Shown: in pieces, positions 25,273-34,508 of the stretch
Layout: the number at the start of each line of letters is the position of its first letter
Numbering within the stretch: position 1 is the stretch's first letter
Source: an uncultured Clostridia bacterium
GTDB lineage: Bacteria; Bacillota; Clostridia; Oscillospirales; Acutalibacteraceae
NCBI GenBank assembly: GCA_937876205.1
Contig: CALEII010000061.1
Location: 1-64,000, forward strand
DNA length: 64,000 nt
Direction of reading: 5' to 3'
Notes under the pieces: model-generated
Seen by the model: only the letters and a program-made list of their open reading frames with translations
Told to the model about the DNA's origin: nothing
Databases searched by the model: none
Position numbers and translations under genes: made by a program

Positions 25273-26112
25273 TTAAAACTCAATAACCGTAATCTCCGGG
25301 CTGTTAAACAGCCTGGGGAATTTTTTATATCCCGAAAGGCCCGAACTTATAATCATTTTAATATTACCGATATTGAATTCACCTTTATCATACTCAGGGA
25401 AAAATCCCTGCTCAGGTGCTATCAGACCACCAATAAAGGGGAGTCTCCATATTCCTCCGTGAGTGTGACCGCATAATACAAAATCTATATTCCATAATGC
25501 AGCATCCTCATAAATAAAACTTTCGGGGCGATGACACATAAGAATTGTTGTTCTGTCTGTGCTGATAAAATCCTTCAGAAATACAAATGTTGAATCCGAC
25601 ATCCATTCTTCAGAAGGTAAGTATTGCTGATTGAAAGCATAGTCATACATTCCGCCAAGGCGGATTTTTTTGTAATTTATATCAATATCTACATACTCTT
25701 CATTGAGTATAATACACCCTGTTGATTCAATTTCTTTCAGTGCATCATAACCTGCAATATTGAAATATGCTGTGTCGTGATTACCGTATGAATAGTATGT
25801 CTGGTTTATACGGCTCAGTTTTTCAAGTAAATCAATAAACTTGTCTATGTCTTCCTTTGTATTGCTTTCGTCAATAAAGTCACCTGCAAGACATATTATA
25901 TCTGGATTTATTTCAGAAATTTTTTTGATTAGCTTTTCATTCTCTCTGCCGTATTCCTTACCGTGCAAATCGGTGATAAGCACAATGCGTGCTGAATCAG
26001 ATGTATCCTCAGCATAGGAATATGTGTTGATCTCAATATAATAATTGGAAATGATAACAGACAGCAACAAAAAAATTGCTGCTGCTATAAATAATATTAC
26101 TTTTTTTTGCAC
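25273..26112 (-). CDS. Membrane-anchored metallophosphoesterase
   Basis: 279 residues. An N-terminal transmembrane segment (KVILFIAAAIFLLLSVIIS) places the enzyme outside the cell. The metal-binding motifs of the calcineurin-like fold are LITDLHG, LAGDFID, YGNHDTAY and CGHTHGG, as in YkuE/YaeI-type phosphodiesterases. Substrate unknown, possibly a lipid-linked sugar or UDP-sugar given its place at the end of the polysaccharide operon. GTG 26112 is the start, 8 bases behind AAGGTG, overlapping the upstream glycosyltransferase by 16 bases. Convergent with the small gene before it, with a 1-bp gap. Confidence 0.85.
   Translation of the reverse strand: MQKKVILFIAAAIFLLLSVIISNYYIEINTYSYAEDTSDSARIVLITDLHGKEYGRENEKLIKKISEINPDIICLAGDFIDESNTKEDIDKFIDLLEKLSRINQTYYSYGNHDTAYFNIAGYDALKEIESTGCIILNEEYVDIDINYKKIRLGGMYDYAFNQQYLPSEEWMSDSTFVFLKDFISTDRTTILMCHRPESFIYEDAALWNIDFVLCGHTHGGIWRLPFIGGLIAPEQGFFPEYDKGEFNIGNIKMIISSGLSGYKKFPRLFNSPEITVIEF
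25299..25326 (+). terminator. Terminator-like hairpin inside the neighbour's 3' end
   Basis: GGCTGTT and AACAGCC pair around A, followed at a short distance by TTTTTTAT. It sits inside the last codons of the convergent metallophosphoesterase gene and would end transcripts from 24894. Confidence 0.4.
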
Positions 26113-27077
26113 AAGGACGACACCTTATTAAATATTTTTAGGAATAAAGATAATTTCGGATAAGCACAAAAATAAATATCAAAATTGGTCAAGGGATTTA
26201 TCAATTTTAATGCTATAGCCTTGTTAACATAATTCTTATATTTTATTAATGTTGTTTTATAACAGTTTTTAGATAAATATGATTTATATTTTGTAATAAG
26301 ATAAGCACTTTTGTTTAATATGATAACTAATGAATCCTCATATAACTCATTATGATGTTTTTTTATAAAATCTATTCTGTCATTATAAGCATCTATTATA
26401 TCAGAAAACCGTTTGTCATCCATTTTTGAAGCACAAATACTGTTTGTGTTACCTCGATAGTAGTAATATAATGGAAGTTTTATATATGATGTTTTTCTAC
26501 TAGCTGATAATAGTTTGTGGGCAACAAATTCATCTTCATGTAATTTGTTTTCAGGAAAATGAATATTATTAAATAATTCACGTTTATATAATTTGGCACA
26601 TGCAGGGATAATGCTGGGAATTGTATTATGTAGTAAATGTACAAGAGAATCAATCGTTGTATATTCACATATCTCATAATTGCTAAAATTATTGAAATTA
26701 ATGATGGATTCATATTCAGTAAATCTGAACAAATCTGAAAATACAATATCTGAATGAGTATCAATCAATGTCTTAAAAAATATTTCAAAAGTTTGAGGAT
26801 GTATCAAATCATCGCTGTCAACAAAAGAAATATATTCACCTTTAGCAATTTTTAGTCCTGCATTACGTGCTGATGATAATCCACCATTATTCTTATGAAT
26901 TACCACAATTCTATTGTCCATTGTTTTTAATTCATCACAAATAGATGAGCTTGAATCTGTTGAACCGTCGTCAATCAGGATTATTTCAATATCTTTATAA
27001 GTTTGACATAAGATAGAATTTACACACTTATACAGATAGTTTTCAACATTATAAACAGGAATAATAACAGAAATCAT
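26097..27077 (-). CDS. Glycosyltransferase family 2
   Basis: 326 residues. GT-A fold: ISVIIPVYNVENYLYKCVNS, the nucleotide-binding LIDDGSTDSS (about 34-43), the metal-binding SFVDSDD (about 88) and the acceptor-side HEDEF motif near residue 178. Transfers a sugar from a nucleotide donor to the lipid-linked repeat unit at the cytoplasmic face. Sugar not predictable. The gene follows the GT32 gene by 5 bp and overlaps the metallophosphoesterase start. Confidence 0.9.
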   Translation of the reverse strand: MISVIIPVYNVENYLYKCVNSILCQTYKDIEIILIDDGSTDSSSSICDELKTMDNRIVVIHKNNGGLSSARNAGLKIAKGEYISFVDSDDLIHPQTFEIFFKTLIDTHSDIVFSDLFRFTEYESIINFNNFSNYEICEYTTIDSLVHLLHNTIPSIIPACAKLYKRELFNNIHFPENKLHEDEFVAHKLLSASRKTSYIKLPLYYYYRGNTNSICASKMDDKRFSDIIDAYNDRIDFIKKHHNELYEDSLVIILNKSAYLITKYKSYLSKNCYKTTLIKYKNYVNKAIALKLINPLTNFDIYFCAYPKLSLFLKIFNKVSSLCKKK

Positions 27078-27082
27078 ACTTT

Positions 27083-27874
27083 TTACCTCATGTGTCTAAT
27101 CTTATTAATCAATTTGATAACTAATTGTTTAATGCCGATTTCTTGAATGCTAAGTAAAATTGTATATATTCTAATGCCGAAATTTCCGAATTTTTTTTCT
27201 ATGAATTGCTTTCGTTTTTTTATTTTGTTATATCTTTTTTGTTCTTGCGTCCACCAACTTGCATTAAACCAGTGAATTGCATGAGTATTTTTTGTTATTA
27301 CCTTTTCACCGGTAATGCAATTAATTGGATTAAAATACTCTGCGGATAAAAATATATTGTTGTTTATAATTTGAGTATTTCCATTTCTAATTAACCCCAT
27401 TTTTTCTATTGCCATTGTATTTCTTTGAGGACAAGGTAACAAATCAAATGTTCCGTCATTTTTTATAAAGCGAACACCATTATAGTCATCTATCATAGCT
27501 TTTACAAAATGGTTTGCAATTGAAACTCCAAATCCCAGTCCAGTTGCGATGTGTTTATTATCTTCAAAACAAAAAAAACCATCATACTGTAAATATTCAT
27601 CAATAGATGAAATTAATTCAACATCAGTATCAAAATATATACCACCATTTTCATATAAAATTTTTAGGCGTGCATAATCAGTTACAAAAGCCCATTTTTT
27701 TGCTTCATAGGCCTCACGAACATAGTCACAACAATTTATATCAAAGTTTGATTCATTCCACTCAATGATTTTATAATCAGGACAATATTTTTTCCAACTT
27801 CTTATACATTTTTTTATCAGTGTTGATTTATTGTTACCACCAAACCAACAATAATGTATTATTTTTGGAATCAT
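27083..27874 (-). CDS. GT32-type glycosyltransferase (OCH1-like)
   Basis: 263 residues. MIPKIIHYCWFGG at the N-terminus, AKKWAFVTDYARL (about 70-82) and the DXD-type motif GIYFDTDVEL (about 88-97) are the family hallmarks. Closely similar to the second GT32 gene at 34505-35284 throughout the first 100 residues, pointing to duplication or repeated acquisition. The start overlaps the ferredoxin-type gene stop by 4 bases. Confidence 0.9.
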   Translation of the reverse strand: MIPKIIHYCWFGGNNKSTLIKKCIRSWKKYCPDYKIIEWNESNFDINCCDYVREAYEAKKWAFVTDYARLKILYENGGIYFDTDVELISSIDEYLQYDGFFCFEDNKHIATGLGFGVSIANHFVKAMIDDYNGVRFIKNDGTFDLLPCPQRNTMAIEKMGLIRNGNTQIINNNIFLSAEYFNPINCITGEKVITKNTHAIHWFNASWWTQEQKRYNKIKKRKQFIEKKFGNFGIRIYTILLSIQEIGIKQLVIKLINKIRHMR

Positions 27875-29040
27875 TTTGATAATCTCCTTAAATAATTCCG
27901 AATTTCTAATAAAAATGAAATTACGTAATTTCTGATACGTTTAAAAAAAATAAAATTATACCTTGGGACTTTTTTCATTTCTATTTTTTTTATTGAATCT
28001 ATGAATCCATATATGTTATATGATTTTTGGAAGTTTATTGCATTTTGAGATTTTCCTGGAGCTTTTTGTAATCGTCCGTTACCTCTTACAGCTTCTTCAA
28101 CAGTACGTTTTTCAATAATAAAGGCATTTTTAATTGTCTCAAAAAAAATCATACCTTTATCTGTATTAATTAAAACTAAAGAAACCCATTTTGAAGGTTT
28201 TTTTATTGTTTTAATTTCACCAAGCCCCCAAAAATCTCCGATAGTTAGATCACCGACTCTTTTATCGGTTGCATATTGACAAGTATAACATGAATTTCTG
28301 CTAATAATATTTTGATAAAAAGCAGTGAAATAAATATCTTTTGAATGATGTTTCTTATATATAAGTTTGTTATTTTTATAAAGAGTGAAGAATTGTTTGT
28401 ATTTCTTTTTAAATTCTACTTTACATTTTATATTTGTGCCGCATAAATATTTTACATATTCTTTCAAATATTTATTTGGTGGCGTACCATGGCATACTAT
28501 ATCAATTGTTATCAGATTGGTATAGTTCTTTTTTAAATATGCTAACAAACCTGCTATTTGACAAGGTAGACTAATGAATATTACATTAATATTATTATTT
28601 AATTGATTTTTAATTTTCGTATACGTATACTCTGCGTTGACTTGAGAATATTTTGATCCTGCAAGTTTATTGATATCAGATAAAGATCTTACTTCAAAAT
28701 ACCTTAATTCCAGATCATCATCGTAATCACAGTAATAAACAATGTATTGTTTGTTATTTAAAAAATAATTAGCAATTCCTGACGCAAAACCGCCAGAAGC
28801 TGCTTGTTTTCTTATAGATGATTCTTTTGACCATACAGCATAACAATCAAAAGAAGAATTCTTCTTGATTAAATTATTTTGAGGGCACATTTTTGAACAT
28901 AAATTACAGTTTGTGCATAAGTCATAATTAATAAATGGTGTCAGCTCTCCTATATCATTATGCTCCATTTTAATTGCATTGTTTGAACATATATTCATAC
29001 ATGCACAACAACCTGTGCAATATTTATCTGTGATATTCAT
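27871..29040 (-). CDS. Ferredoxin plus F420-hydrogenase beta-subunit-like protein
   Basis: 389 residues. Two [4Fe-4S] clusters are predicted from CTGCCACMNICS (about 8-19) and CTNCNLCSKMCP (about 41-52). The remainder has the FrhB/FdhB C-terminal type fold, with LPCQIAGLLAYL and GDLTIGDFWG. These proteins are encoded next to polysaccharide pyruvyl transferases in many clostridial capsule loci. The link is strong but the reaction is unknown, perhaps reductive modification of a sugar or pyruvyl ketal. It overlaps both neighbours by 4 bases, so the three genes are translationally coupled. Confidence 0.85.
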   Translation of the reverse strand: MNITDKYCTGCCACMNICSNNAIKMEHNDIGELTPFINYDLCTNCNLCSKMCPQNNLIKKNSSFDCYAVWSKESSIRKQAASGGFASGIANYFLNNKQYIVYYCDYDDDLELRYFEVRSLSDINKLAGSKYSQVNAEYTYTKIKNQLNNNINVIFISLPCQIAGLLAYLKKNYTNLITIDIVCHGTPPNKYLKEYVKYLCGTNIKCKVEFKKKYKQFFTLYKNNKLIYKKHHSKDIYFTAFYQNIISRNSCYTCQYATDKRVGDLTIGDFWGLGEIKTIKKPSKWVSLVLINTDKGMIFFETIKNAFIIEKRTVEEAVRGNGRLQKAPGKSQNAINFQKSYNIYGFIDSIKKIEMKKVPRYNFIFFKRIRNYVISFLLEIRNYLRRLSK

Positions 29041-30212
29041 ATAATACCTAGTGCTCCTTTTAAGTAATTCATTGAGAATTGAATCTTTTCATCAATAATT
29101 TTTTTGATAGAAGAATAATCAGGAGAGCAAATATCTGCTAAATCGGCTTCTTTTTCAGATATGAAGACATTCTGTAAATTTAATATGTTTAATAAATTAA
29201 AAATTCTGCTATTTTGGTTTTTAGGTGAATTGTCTTCAAATCTTTTTATTAATACATAAGATTTTTCAAAGATAGTTGAAAATATAAAACCGTGATATGA
29301 ATCTGTTATAATTAAATCAGCATTTTTTATCAATCCTACAAATTCCGCAGGTCCAGGGTATTTAATATTAGAAAATTCATATGATAAATGTTCGATTCGG
29401 TTGGGAATTAGTATTATTTTCTTATTTAAAATTTTTGACATTTTTAAAGCATACTCATAATACCAATTATTAGTTTCAAGAAAATAGCATAATATATAAT
29501 TTTTAGTATCCGGAAGCACCGCAAGCTTGCTCCATTCATCATTTCTTAATAAGAGGGTGGGATCTAAAACAACAGAGATTTCTTTATTATATAATGGCTG
29601 AAGAGCATTTTTTGCAGATTCTTCTCTGACTGAAATGTTATGATATGATGCAATATTTGATCTTATATCAGAAACCAAATCCTCAGGAATATGAGTAATA
29701 CCAATGCTGGCAGCATAAGAGATTTTTTTTATGTCTGTAAAAGTTATATAATAATATGGATTATATACTAATGGACTCCACGTTTGGTCGCTGCCAGCAA
29801 TGAATGCGTCATAATTCTTACAAATATTATTTAATTCATTGTATCCGCTTATGTATTTAATCTTTAGATGCTTATTTTTAAATTCAGAAAACGCAGATTC
29901 AATGATACATTCATGTTTAGCTATACGCTTATCTAGTTCAATATTCTTTTTTCTTTGTATGCGTCTTTTTTTGCTAAAAATCAACATTATTGCTCTAATA
30001 AGTCTTTTAATGTGATAGATGATAGAATATTTTAAATCGTGTTTGTTTGAAATAACGTTTTCATTGACAGCACTTTTTGTTTTTAATGCGAAATCATCGT
30101 AAAAAATTTCATTATCAATTCCAAGTTTTAGAATGGATTGTTGCAATGCATAAGCCTGAAGCTGTGTTCCAAAATTATTATGTTTTAACCATGTAATTGT
30201 TGCTGTTTTCAT
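29037..30212 (-). CDS. Polysaccharide pyruvyl transferase family protein
   Basis: 391 residues, family WcaK/CsaB. Recognisable are AATITWLKHNNFGTQLQAYA-like beginning (residues 3-22), the AGSDQTWSP motif near residue 140 and ADLIITDSYHGFIFSTIF near residue 300. It should add a pyruvate ketal from phosphoenolpyruvate to a sugar, giving acidic polymer. Length is normal. Coupled with the ferredoxin-type gene by a 4-base overlap. Confidence 0.9.
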   Translation of the reverse strand: MKTATITWLKHNNFGTQLQAYALQQSILKLGIDNEIFYDDFALKTKSAVNENVISNKHDLKYSIIYHIKRLIRAIMLIFSKKRRIQRKKNIELDKRIAKHECIIESAFSEFKNKHLKIKYISGYNELNNICKNYDAFIAGSDQTWSPLVYNPYYYITFTDIKKISYAASIGITHIPEDLVSDIRSNIASYHNISVREESAKNALQPLYNKEISVVLDPTLLLRNDEWSKLAVLPDTKNYILCYFLETNNWYYEYALKMSKILNKKIILIPNRIEHLSYEFSNIKYPGPAEFVGLIKNADLIITDSYHGFIFSTIFEKSYVLIKRFEDNSPKNQNSRIFNLLNILNLQNVFISEKEADLADICSPDYSSIKKIIDEKIQFSMNYLKGALGII

Positions 30213-30221
30213 ATGTACACC

Positions 30222-31163
30222 TTATTTATTATATTTAGGAGCAATTATTAACTTTATATAATAAGCTATTTGTTTGAAATTTCGATGTTGGAAAAAATAT
30301 TTAAAGAAATTTTTTATCAAATGTACTCTTATTTTGTTGATATCCCTTGACAATAAATTGCTTTCTATGGCACGTTCCATGTATTGAATACAATTGCTAA
30401 TGTAATAATCATATAAATACTTTTTTATAACTGGAAAACGTTTTGAATTCTTTATCATTATTGATTGAGCATCTAAAAAAGATATGTTTTTTTCAGAAAA
30501 AGATTTGTGAAATGCGCTGTCTGATCTAACTAAATAATTATACAAAACATCAGTTGTTCGAATAAACCTATTAGAATTTACAAAAATCAAAAATGTATAT
30601 AAATTATCCTCCCCATTATGAATATTTGCATCAAACTTTAGCATTTTGTTGTTAATCATTAGTGCTTCTTTTTTGTATAAAGCTCCCCAAACAAGGCCTG
30701 AAGTGTATTTATAGCATTCGATTGAATCAATAATATCAATATGTTTAGTTGCATATACAGGCAATGGTTCCCCTACTTGTATGCCAATTGGATCGACTCG
30801 TTTGAAATTGCATATAACATAATCTGAAGAGGGGGCATTTTTTAATAGATAGTACATTTTTTCCAGATAATTCGGTTCAACAAAATCATCGCCATCAATA
30901 AATGTTATATATTTACCTTTTACAATGTCCAATCCTGCGTTTCTTGCAGATGATACACCATTATTATTCTTGTTTATCAATATAATTCTTTTATCTGATA
31001 CAGCAAATTCTTCACATATCAACAAACTATTGTCAGTAGAGCCATCATTAACTATAATTAACTCAAAATCAGAAAATGTTTGTTTTAGTATGCTTGAAAT
31101 ACATTTTGAGATATAATCTTCAACATTATATACTGGAACAATAATTGAAATCGTAGGAGTCAT
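30222..31163 (-). CDS. Glycosyltransferase family 2
   Basis: 313 residues. ISIIVPVYNVEDYISKCISS, IVNDGSTDNS (about 36), TFIDGDDFV (about 89) and an HNGEDNLYTF segment near 183. Same fold as the other GT2 genes of the operon, but with GDD in place of SDD. It lies between the ABC transporter ATPase and the pyruvyl transferase genes, 4 bp after the former. Confidence 0.9.
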   Translation of the reverse strand: MTPTISIIVPVYNVEDYISKCISSILKQTFSDFELIIVNDGSTDNSLLICEEFAVSDKRIILINKNNNGVSSARNAGLDIVKGKYITFIDGDDFVEPNYLEKMYYLLKNAPSSDYVICNFKRVDPIGIQVGEPLPVYATKHIDIIDSIECYKYTSGLVWGALYKKEALMINNKMLKFDANIHNGEDNLYTFLIFVNSNRFIRTTDVLYNYLVRSDSAFHKSFSEKNISFLDAQSIMIKNSKRFPVIKKYLYDYYISNCIQYMERAIESNLLSRDINKIRVHLIKNFFKYFFQHRNFKQIAYYIKLIIAPKYNK

Positions 31164-31167
31164 TTAA

Positions 31168-32436
31168 TCAATCCTTTATTATTATGTCATTTAATCTTAC
31201 GTTTCCCCAATATCTATGATTCCATATCAAATCATTTGTATCATCTATTGAATCATCAATTTCAAATCTAAATCCGGGATAAACACCATCAATTAAGTGT
31301 TCTGAACCAAATTCATTGCACACAAATGCAATAATATCTACTTTATATTGTCCAGGTACAATATGTTTTGTATCAAAAGACATTGATATTGTTTTATTTT
31401 CATTTTCTGAAAAATTAATTTTTTTAGAAAATACAGTTGTTGCAAGTGAGCCATCTTTATACTGTATTTCAAATCTGAATCTTATGCCAGCAATTGATTT
31501 GTCTGCATGACAAACTAATTCAAGATTGATAGTCTCGTTTGGCTTAACTTTACATTCTGTTAGATCTTTGATATGTAATTGTTGAATGGTTATTTCTCTT
31601 GTTGCAAATTTTCTAGAATGATAATCTTCTGTATAAATATAATTTGTCAATAATTCATTATTGTTTCCGAGATACAACTCAATAGCCTTTTCTACATCAC
31701 CATCGAAGATACATTTACCCTTATCAAGTACAACGCATCTGTCACAGAGTTGACGGATTGTATTCATATTATGGCTGACATAGAGAACTGTTCTGCCTTC
31801 TTTTTTTGCGGCATCACGCATTTTATCAAGACATTTTTTCTGGAATGCCATATCTCCGACAGCGAGAACTTCGTCCATAATCATTATTTCACTGTCGAGA
31901 TGTGCAGCAACAGAGAATGCAAGTTTTACATACATACCGCTTGAATAACGTTTAACTGGAGTGTCTATGAATTCACGAACTTCACTGAATTCAATTATTT
32001 CTTCCATTTTTGCATCAACTTCAGCTTTTGTCATGCCGAGAATAGCACCGTTAAGATAGACATTTTCTCTGCCTGTCATCTCACCGTTAAAACCCGTGCC
32101 GACTTCAAGCATACTGGTAATTCTTCCGTAAATATCAATTTCACCCTCTGTTGGTGCTGTAACACGGCTCAGAAGCTTCAGCAGTGTACTTTTTCCTGCG
32201 CCGTTTCCACCGATAATTCCGAGAGCTTCACCTTTTTTTACAGTCAAATCGACTCCATTGAGAGCCATAAATGTATCGCCGTTACTTCTCTCTTCACCGA
32301 TTTTTGTATTAGGATCTTCCTTACCTCTGACTTTTGCCCACCATGACTGAAGATCAGCGGTGAGAGTACCTCCGCCAATTTGACCTAATTTGTATCTTTT
32401 TTTAACACCTGATACTATAATTGCATAATCTTCCAT
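31168..32436 (-). CDS. Polysaccharide ABC transporter ATP-binding protein with Wzt-type C-domain
   Basis: 422 residues. The ATPase domain has Walker A GGNGAGKST (about 74-82), signature YSSGM (about 171), Walker B EIMIMDEVLAVGD (about 188) and the H-loop SHNM. After residue 265 a beta-sandwich domain follows (VKPNETINLELVCHADKSI, split), as in Wzt proteins that recognise the finished polymer end. It works with the permease encoded 9 bp upstream to export polymer or its lipid-linked form. It uses an ABC-dependent route although an EpsG-like polymerase is also in the operon. Confidence 0.95.
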   Translation of the reverse strand: MEDYAIIVSGVKKRYKLGQIGGGTLTADLQSWWAKVRGKEDPNTKIGEERSNGDTFMALNGVDLTVKKGEALGIIGGNGAGKSTLLKLLSRVTAPTEGEIDIYGRITSMLEVGTGFNGEMTGRENVYLNGAILGMTKAEVDAKMEEIIEFSEVREFIDTPVKRYSSGMYVKLAFSVAAHLDSEIMIMDEVLAVGDMAFQKKCLDKMRDAAKKEGRTVLYVSHNMNTIRQLCDRCVVLDKGKCIFDGDVEKAIELYLGNNNELLTNYIYTEDYHSRKFATREITIQQLHIKDLTECKVKPNETINLELVCHADKSIAGIRFRFEIQYKDGSLATTVFSKKINFSENENKTISMSFDTKHIVPGQYKVDIIAFVCNEFGSEHLIDGVYPGFRFEIDDSIDDTNDLIWNHRYWGNVRLNDIIIKD

Positions 32437-32445
32437 TTTGTTACC

Positions 32446-33300
32446 TCAGACTGTATCCATAAATGTCTTTTCAACTTTGTTAAAGAGCATAATTCCCGCA
32501 AACAGCACAACAATAGTAAATACTGTTGACCAGATTATTCCTCCAAGTGTAAATGTACCCTGACCGAGAAAAATGTATCTTATAATTTCAACATAACTTG
32601 TGACAGGGTTTATTGAAAGAATAGTTCTCATTGTTCCTTCTCCAAGTGTTGAAAGTGGATAAACGATAGGAGTTGCATACATCCAGAGCTGTACACCGAA
32701 TGTGACTGCAATAGCTAGATCACGGTATTTTGTTGTAAGACTGGAAACAATAATACCGCATCCGAGTCCCATTGCTGCAAGAAGAATAAGAACAACAGGG
32801 AAGAGAATGATCACTTCCCAATGAGGATGAACATCACCTTTAATAAGATAGTAAACCCAGAAGCAAGCAAACATTGCAAGCTGAATAAAGAAATTGATTG
32901 CTGCACTTGAAACAGTTGAAATAGGTGTTACAAGGCGAGGGAAGTACACCTTTCCGAAAACACCGGCATTCGCAGTAAATGTTGAAGATGTTTTTGTGAT
33001 GCAGCTTGCAAAAAATGTCCAGACAGTATTGCTGAGCATATAGAAAAGAATTTTTGGAATACCATCTGTTTCAATGCCAGCAATTCCGCCGAAAACAATT
33101 GTATATATTACAGTTGAAATGAAAGGGTTCAGAATAATCCAGAGTGGACCGAGAATCGTCTGCTTATATGTAAGAACAAAATCTCGTCTGATAAATAGTG
33201 ATACAAGGTCACGATATTTCCAGACTTCTTTTAAATTAAAATCGAGCAATTTATTTTTTGCTGTAATGTGTGTATGGTGTAATTCGCTTGTTTTTGCCAT
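32446..33300 (-). CDS. ABC-2 type polysaccharide export permease (Wzm/TagG-like)
   Basis: 284 residues. A cytoplasmic N-terminal helix (KYRDLVSLFIRRDFVLTYKQ near 30) with the family motif LGPLWIILNPF is followed by six transmembrane segments. The CTGSSS-like contact loop SCITKTSSTFTANAGVFGKVYFPR is divided here by its hydrophobic flanks. Partner of the ATPase encoded next. Together they form a full exporter. RBS GGAGG is 12 bp before the ATG. Confidence 0.95.
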   Translation of the reverse strand: MAKTSELHHTHITAKNKLLDFNLKEVWKYRDLVSLFIRRDFVLTYKQTILGPLWIILNPFISTVIYTIVFGGIAGIETDGIPKILFYMLSNTVWTFFASCITKTSSTFTANAGVFGKVYFPRLVTPISTVSSAAINFFIQLAMFACFWVYYLIKGDVHPHWEVIILFPVVLILLAAMGLGCGIIVSSLTTKYRDLAIAVTFGVQLWMYATPIVYPLSTLGEGTMRTILSINPVTSYVEIIRYIFLGQGTFTLGGIIWSTVFTIVVLFAGIMLFNKVEKTFMDTV

Positions 33301-33320
33301 AATTTCAGCTTGTCCTCCGT

Positions 33321-33407
33321 TTAAAATAATGAATCAAAATCAACTCTCGGGAATACTTCAAGTTTTCCGCCTCGTGTTGCATTGAAAACCTTGATATAAC
33401 TCTTGCA
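33321..33407 (-). pseudogene. Possible 3'-end remnant of a lost glycan gene
   Basis: In the 145-bp interval between the permease and the next glycosyltransferase, one minus-strand frame reads 28 codons of protein-like sequence ending VFNATRGGKLEVFPRVDFDSLF and a stop, right before the permease RBS. There is no start codon or RBS. A stop lies directly upstream. It looks like the C-terminus of a gene deleted from the operon. Family unknown and the call is tentative. Confidence 0.4.
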
Positions 33408-33445
33408 TTAGAACTTGCTTTTGCTCTGTCAATAATCCCTATACT

Positions 33446-34345
33446 TTACTTCCTTATTAGTGAAATTATTTTATTAATCAGCTTAAGAGCTTTTACTAAT
33501 ATAACCGGAATATCAATACATTCTGCAATAAGTTTATCTTCATATTTATCTTTTAATTCACAAGTAAATGAATAATATGTTTTTAGTTTATCAGAAAAAG
33601 ATTTATTCATAAAAATATCTTTCTCTTTTAGCCACAAACCATAACCGTGCGGGTTGTTAAGAAATAATGAGCTTCCTGATTTTGTTAATCCGTCTTCTTT
33701 ATATTCGTATAAATAAATAATATCATTGAAAAATCTTGATTTATATCCTGCATGAGCAATTCGGTTATATGCTACAGCTTCAGTAAGAAATTTTTCATTT
33801 TCAAACTCAGGATAACTAAACTTTCTGAAAATATCTGTATAAATACAAGTTGCACGTTCTCCATTTAAAACAAATTTGTCATTTTCTTTATAGGTCAATA
33901 CATCAAGAAAAGTTTTGTCTAGAAATTCAGAATTAAATAATGGATTAGCATGTGTGCCGTTAAGAAAACCTTTGTTAGCTGTTATTCCGCAATATTCTTT
34001 TGAACCTTCAATCTCTGAAAACCATTGGTTGATTTTTTGTATTGCATCCTGAGTCAGAATATCATCAGAATCCACAGGAAAGAAAATTTCTCCGTTTGCT
34101 TTTTTTAATGCAAAATTTGTCGCACGGTGTTTTCCGCCATTTTCTTTTTTATAATACCTGATTGTAAAATCATTTTTGTCCTTGAGCCAATAATCAAAAA
34201 GTTCTTTTGTATTATCAGTTGACCCATCATCAATAACTAACCATTCAAAATTATTGTTAGATTGATTTTGTAATGACTTGTAAAGATTAGATAATAAATA
34301 AGCTCTGTTATAAGTTGGTGTAAATATAGTTATCATTTTACACAT
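33446..34345 (-). CDS. Glycosyltransferase family 2
   Basis: 299 residues. ITIFTPTYNRAYLLSNLYKS rather than the VPVYN seen in its neighbours, DDGSTDNTKEL (about 38), FFPVDSDDIL (about 90) and LYEYKEDGLTKSG in the second half, a pattern typical of the WcaA-like branch. ATG 34345 is set by AGGAAG 7 bases upstream. Its first 8 bases overlap the end of a small membrane ORF. Confidence 0.9.
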   Translation of the reverse strand: MCKMITIFTPTYNRAYLLSNLYKSLQNQSNNNFEWLVIDDGSTDNTKELFDYWLKDKNDFTIRYYKKENGGKHRATNFALKKANGEIFFPVDSDDILTQDAIQKINQWFSEIEGSKEYCGITANKGFLNGTHANPLFNSEFLDKTFLDVLTYKENDKFVLNGERATCIYTDIFRKFSYPEFENEKFLTEAVAYNRIAHAGYKSRFFNDIIYLYEYKEDGLTKSGSSLFLNNPHGYGLWLKEKDIFMNKSFSDKLKTYYSFTCELKDKYEDKLIAECIDIPVILVKALKLINKIISLIRK

Positions 34346-34508
34346 TTTTACACTTCCTAAAATATGGTTTCAAAAGAAATTTAAAATATTTGTTAAAAAT
34401 TAGAATTAAAAAAGTAAGTATTATGATTTCAATACAGATTGCTATTGAAGATAGTATTGTTTTGTTTTGTATATAATTATTGATATTTAAAATGCCAATA
34501 CTATTCAT
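34338..34508 (-). CDS. 56-residue membrane protein, translationally coupled
   Basis: A short gene encoding a hydrophobic segment (about residues 18-38, ILSSIAICIEIIILTFLIL) followed by a basic C-terminal tail (FLLKPYFRKCKNV). The ATG overlaps the stop of the GT32 gene as ATGA, and its own stop overlaps the start of the next glycosyltransferase by 8 bases, which argues for real translation inside the operon. Family unknown. The single segment plus basic tail could be the end of a decayed Wzx-type flippase or a small regulator of export. Confidence 0.55.
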   Translation of the reverse strand: MNSIGILNINNYIQNKTILSSIAICIEIIILTFLILIFNKYFKFLLKPYFRKCKNV

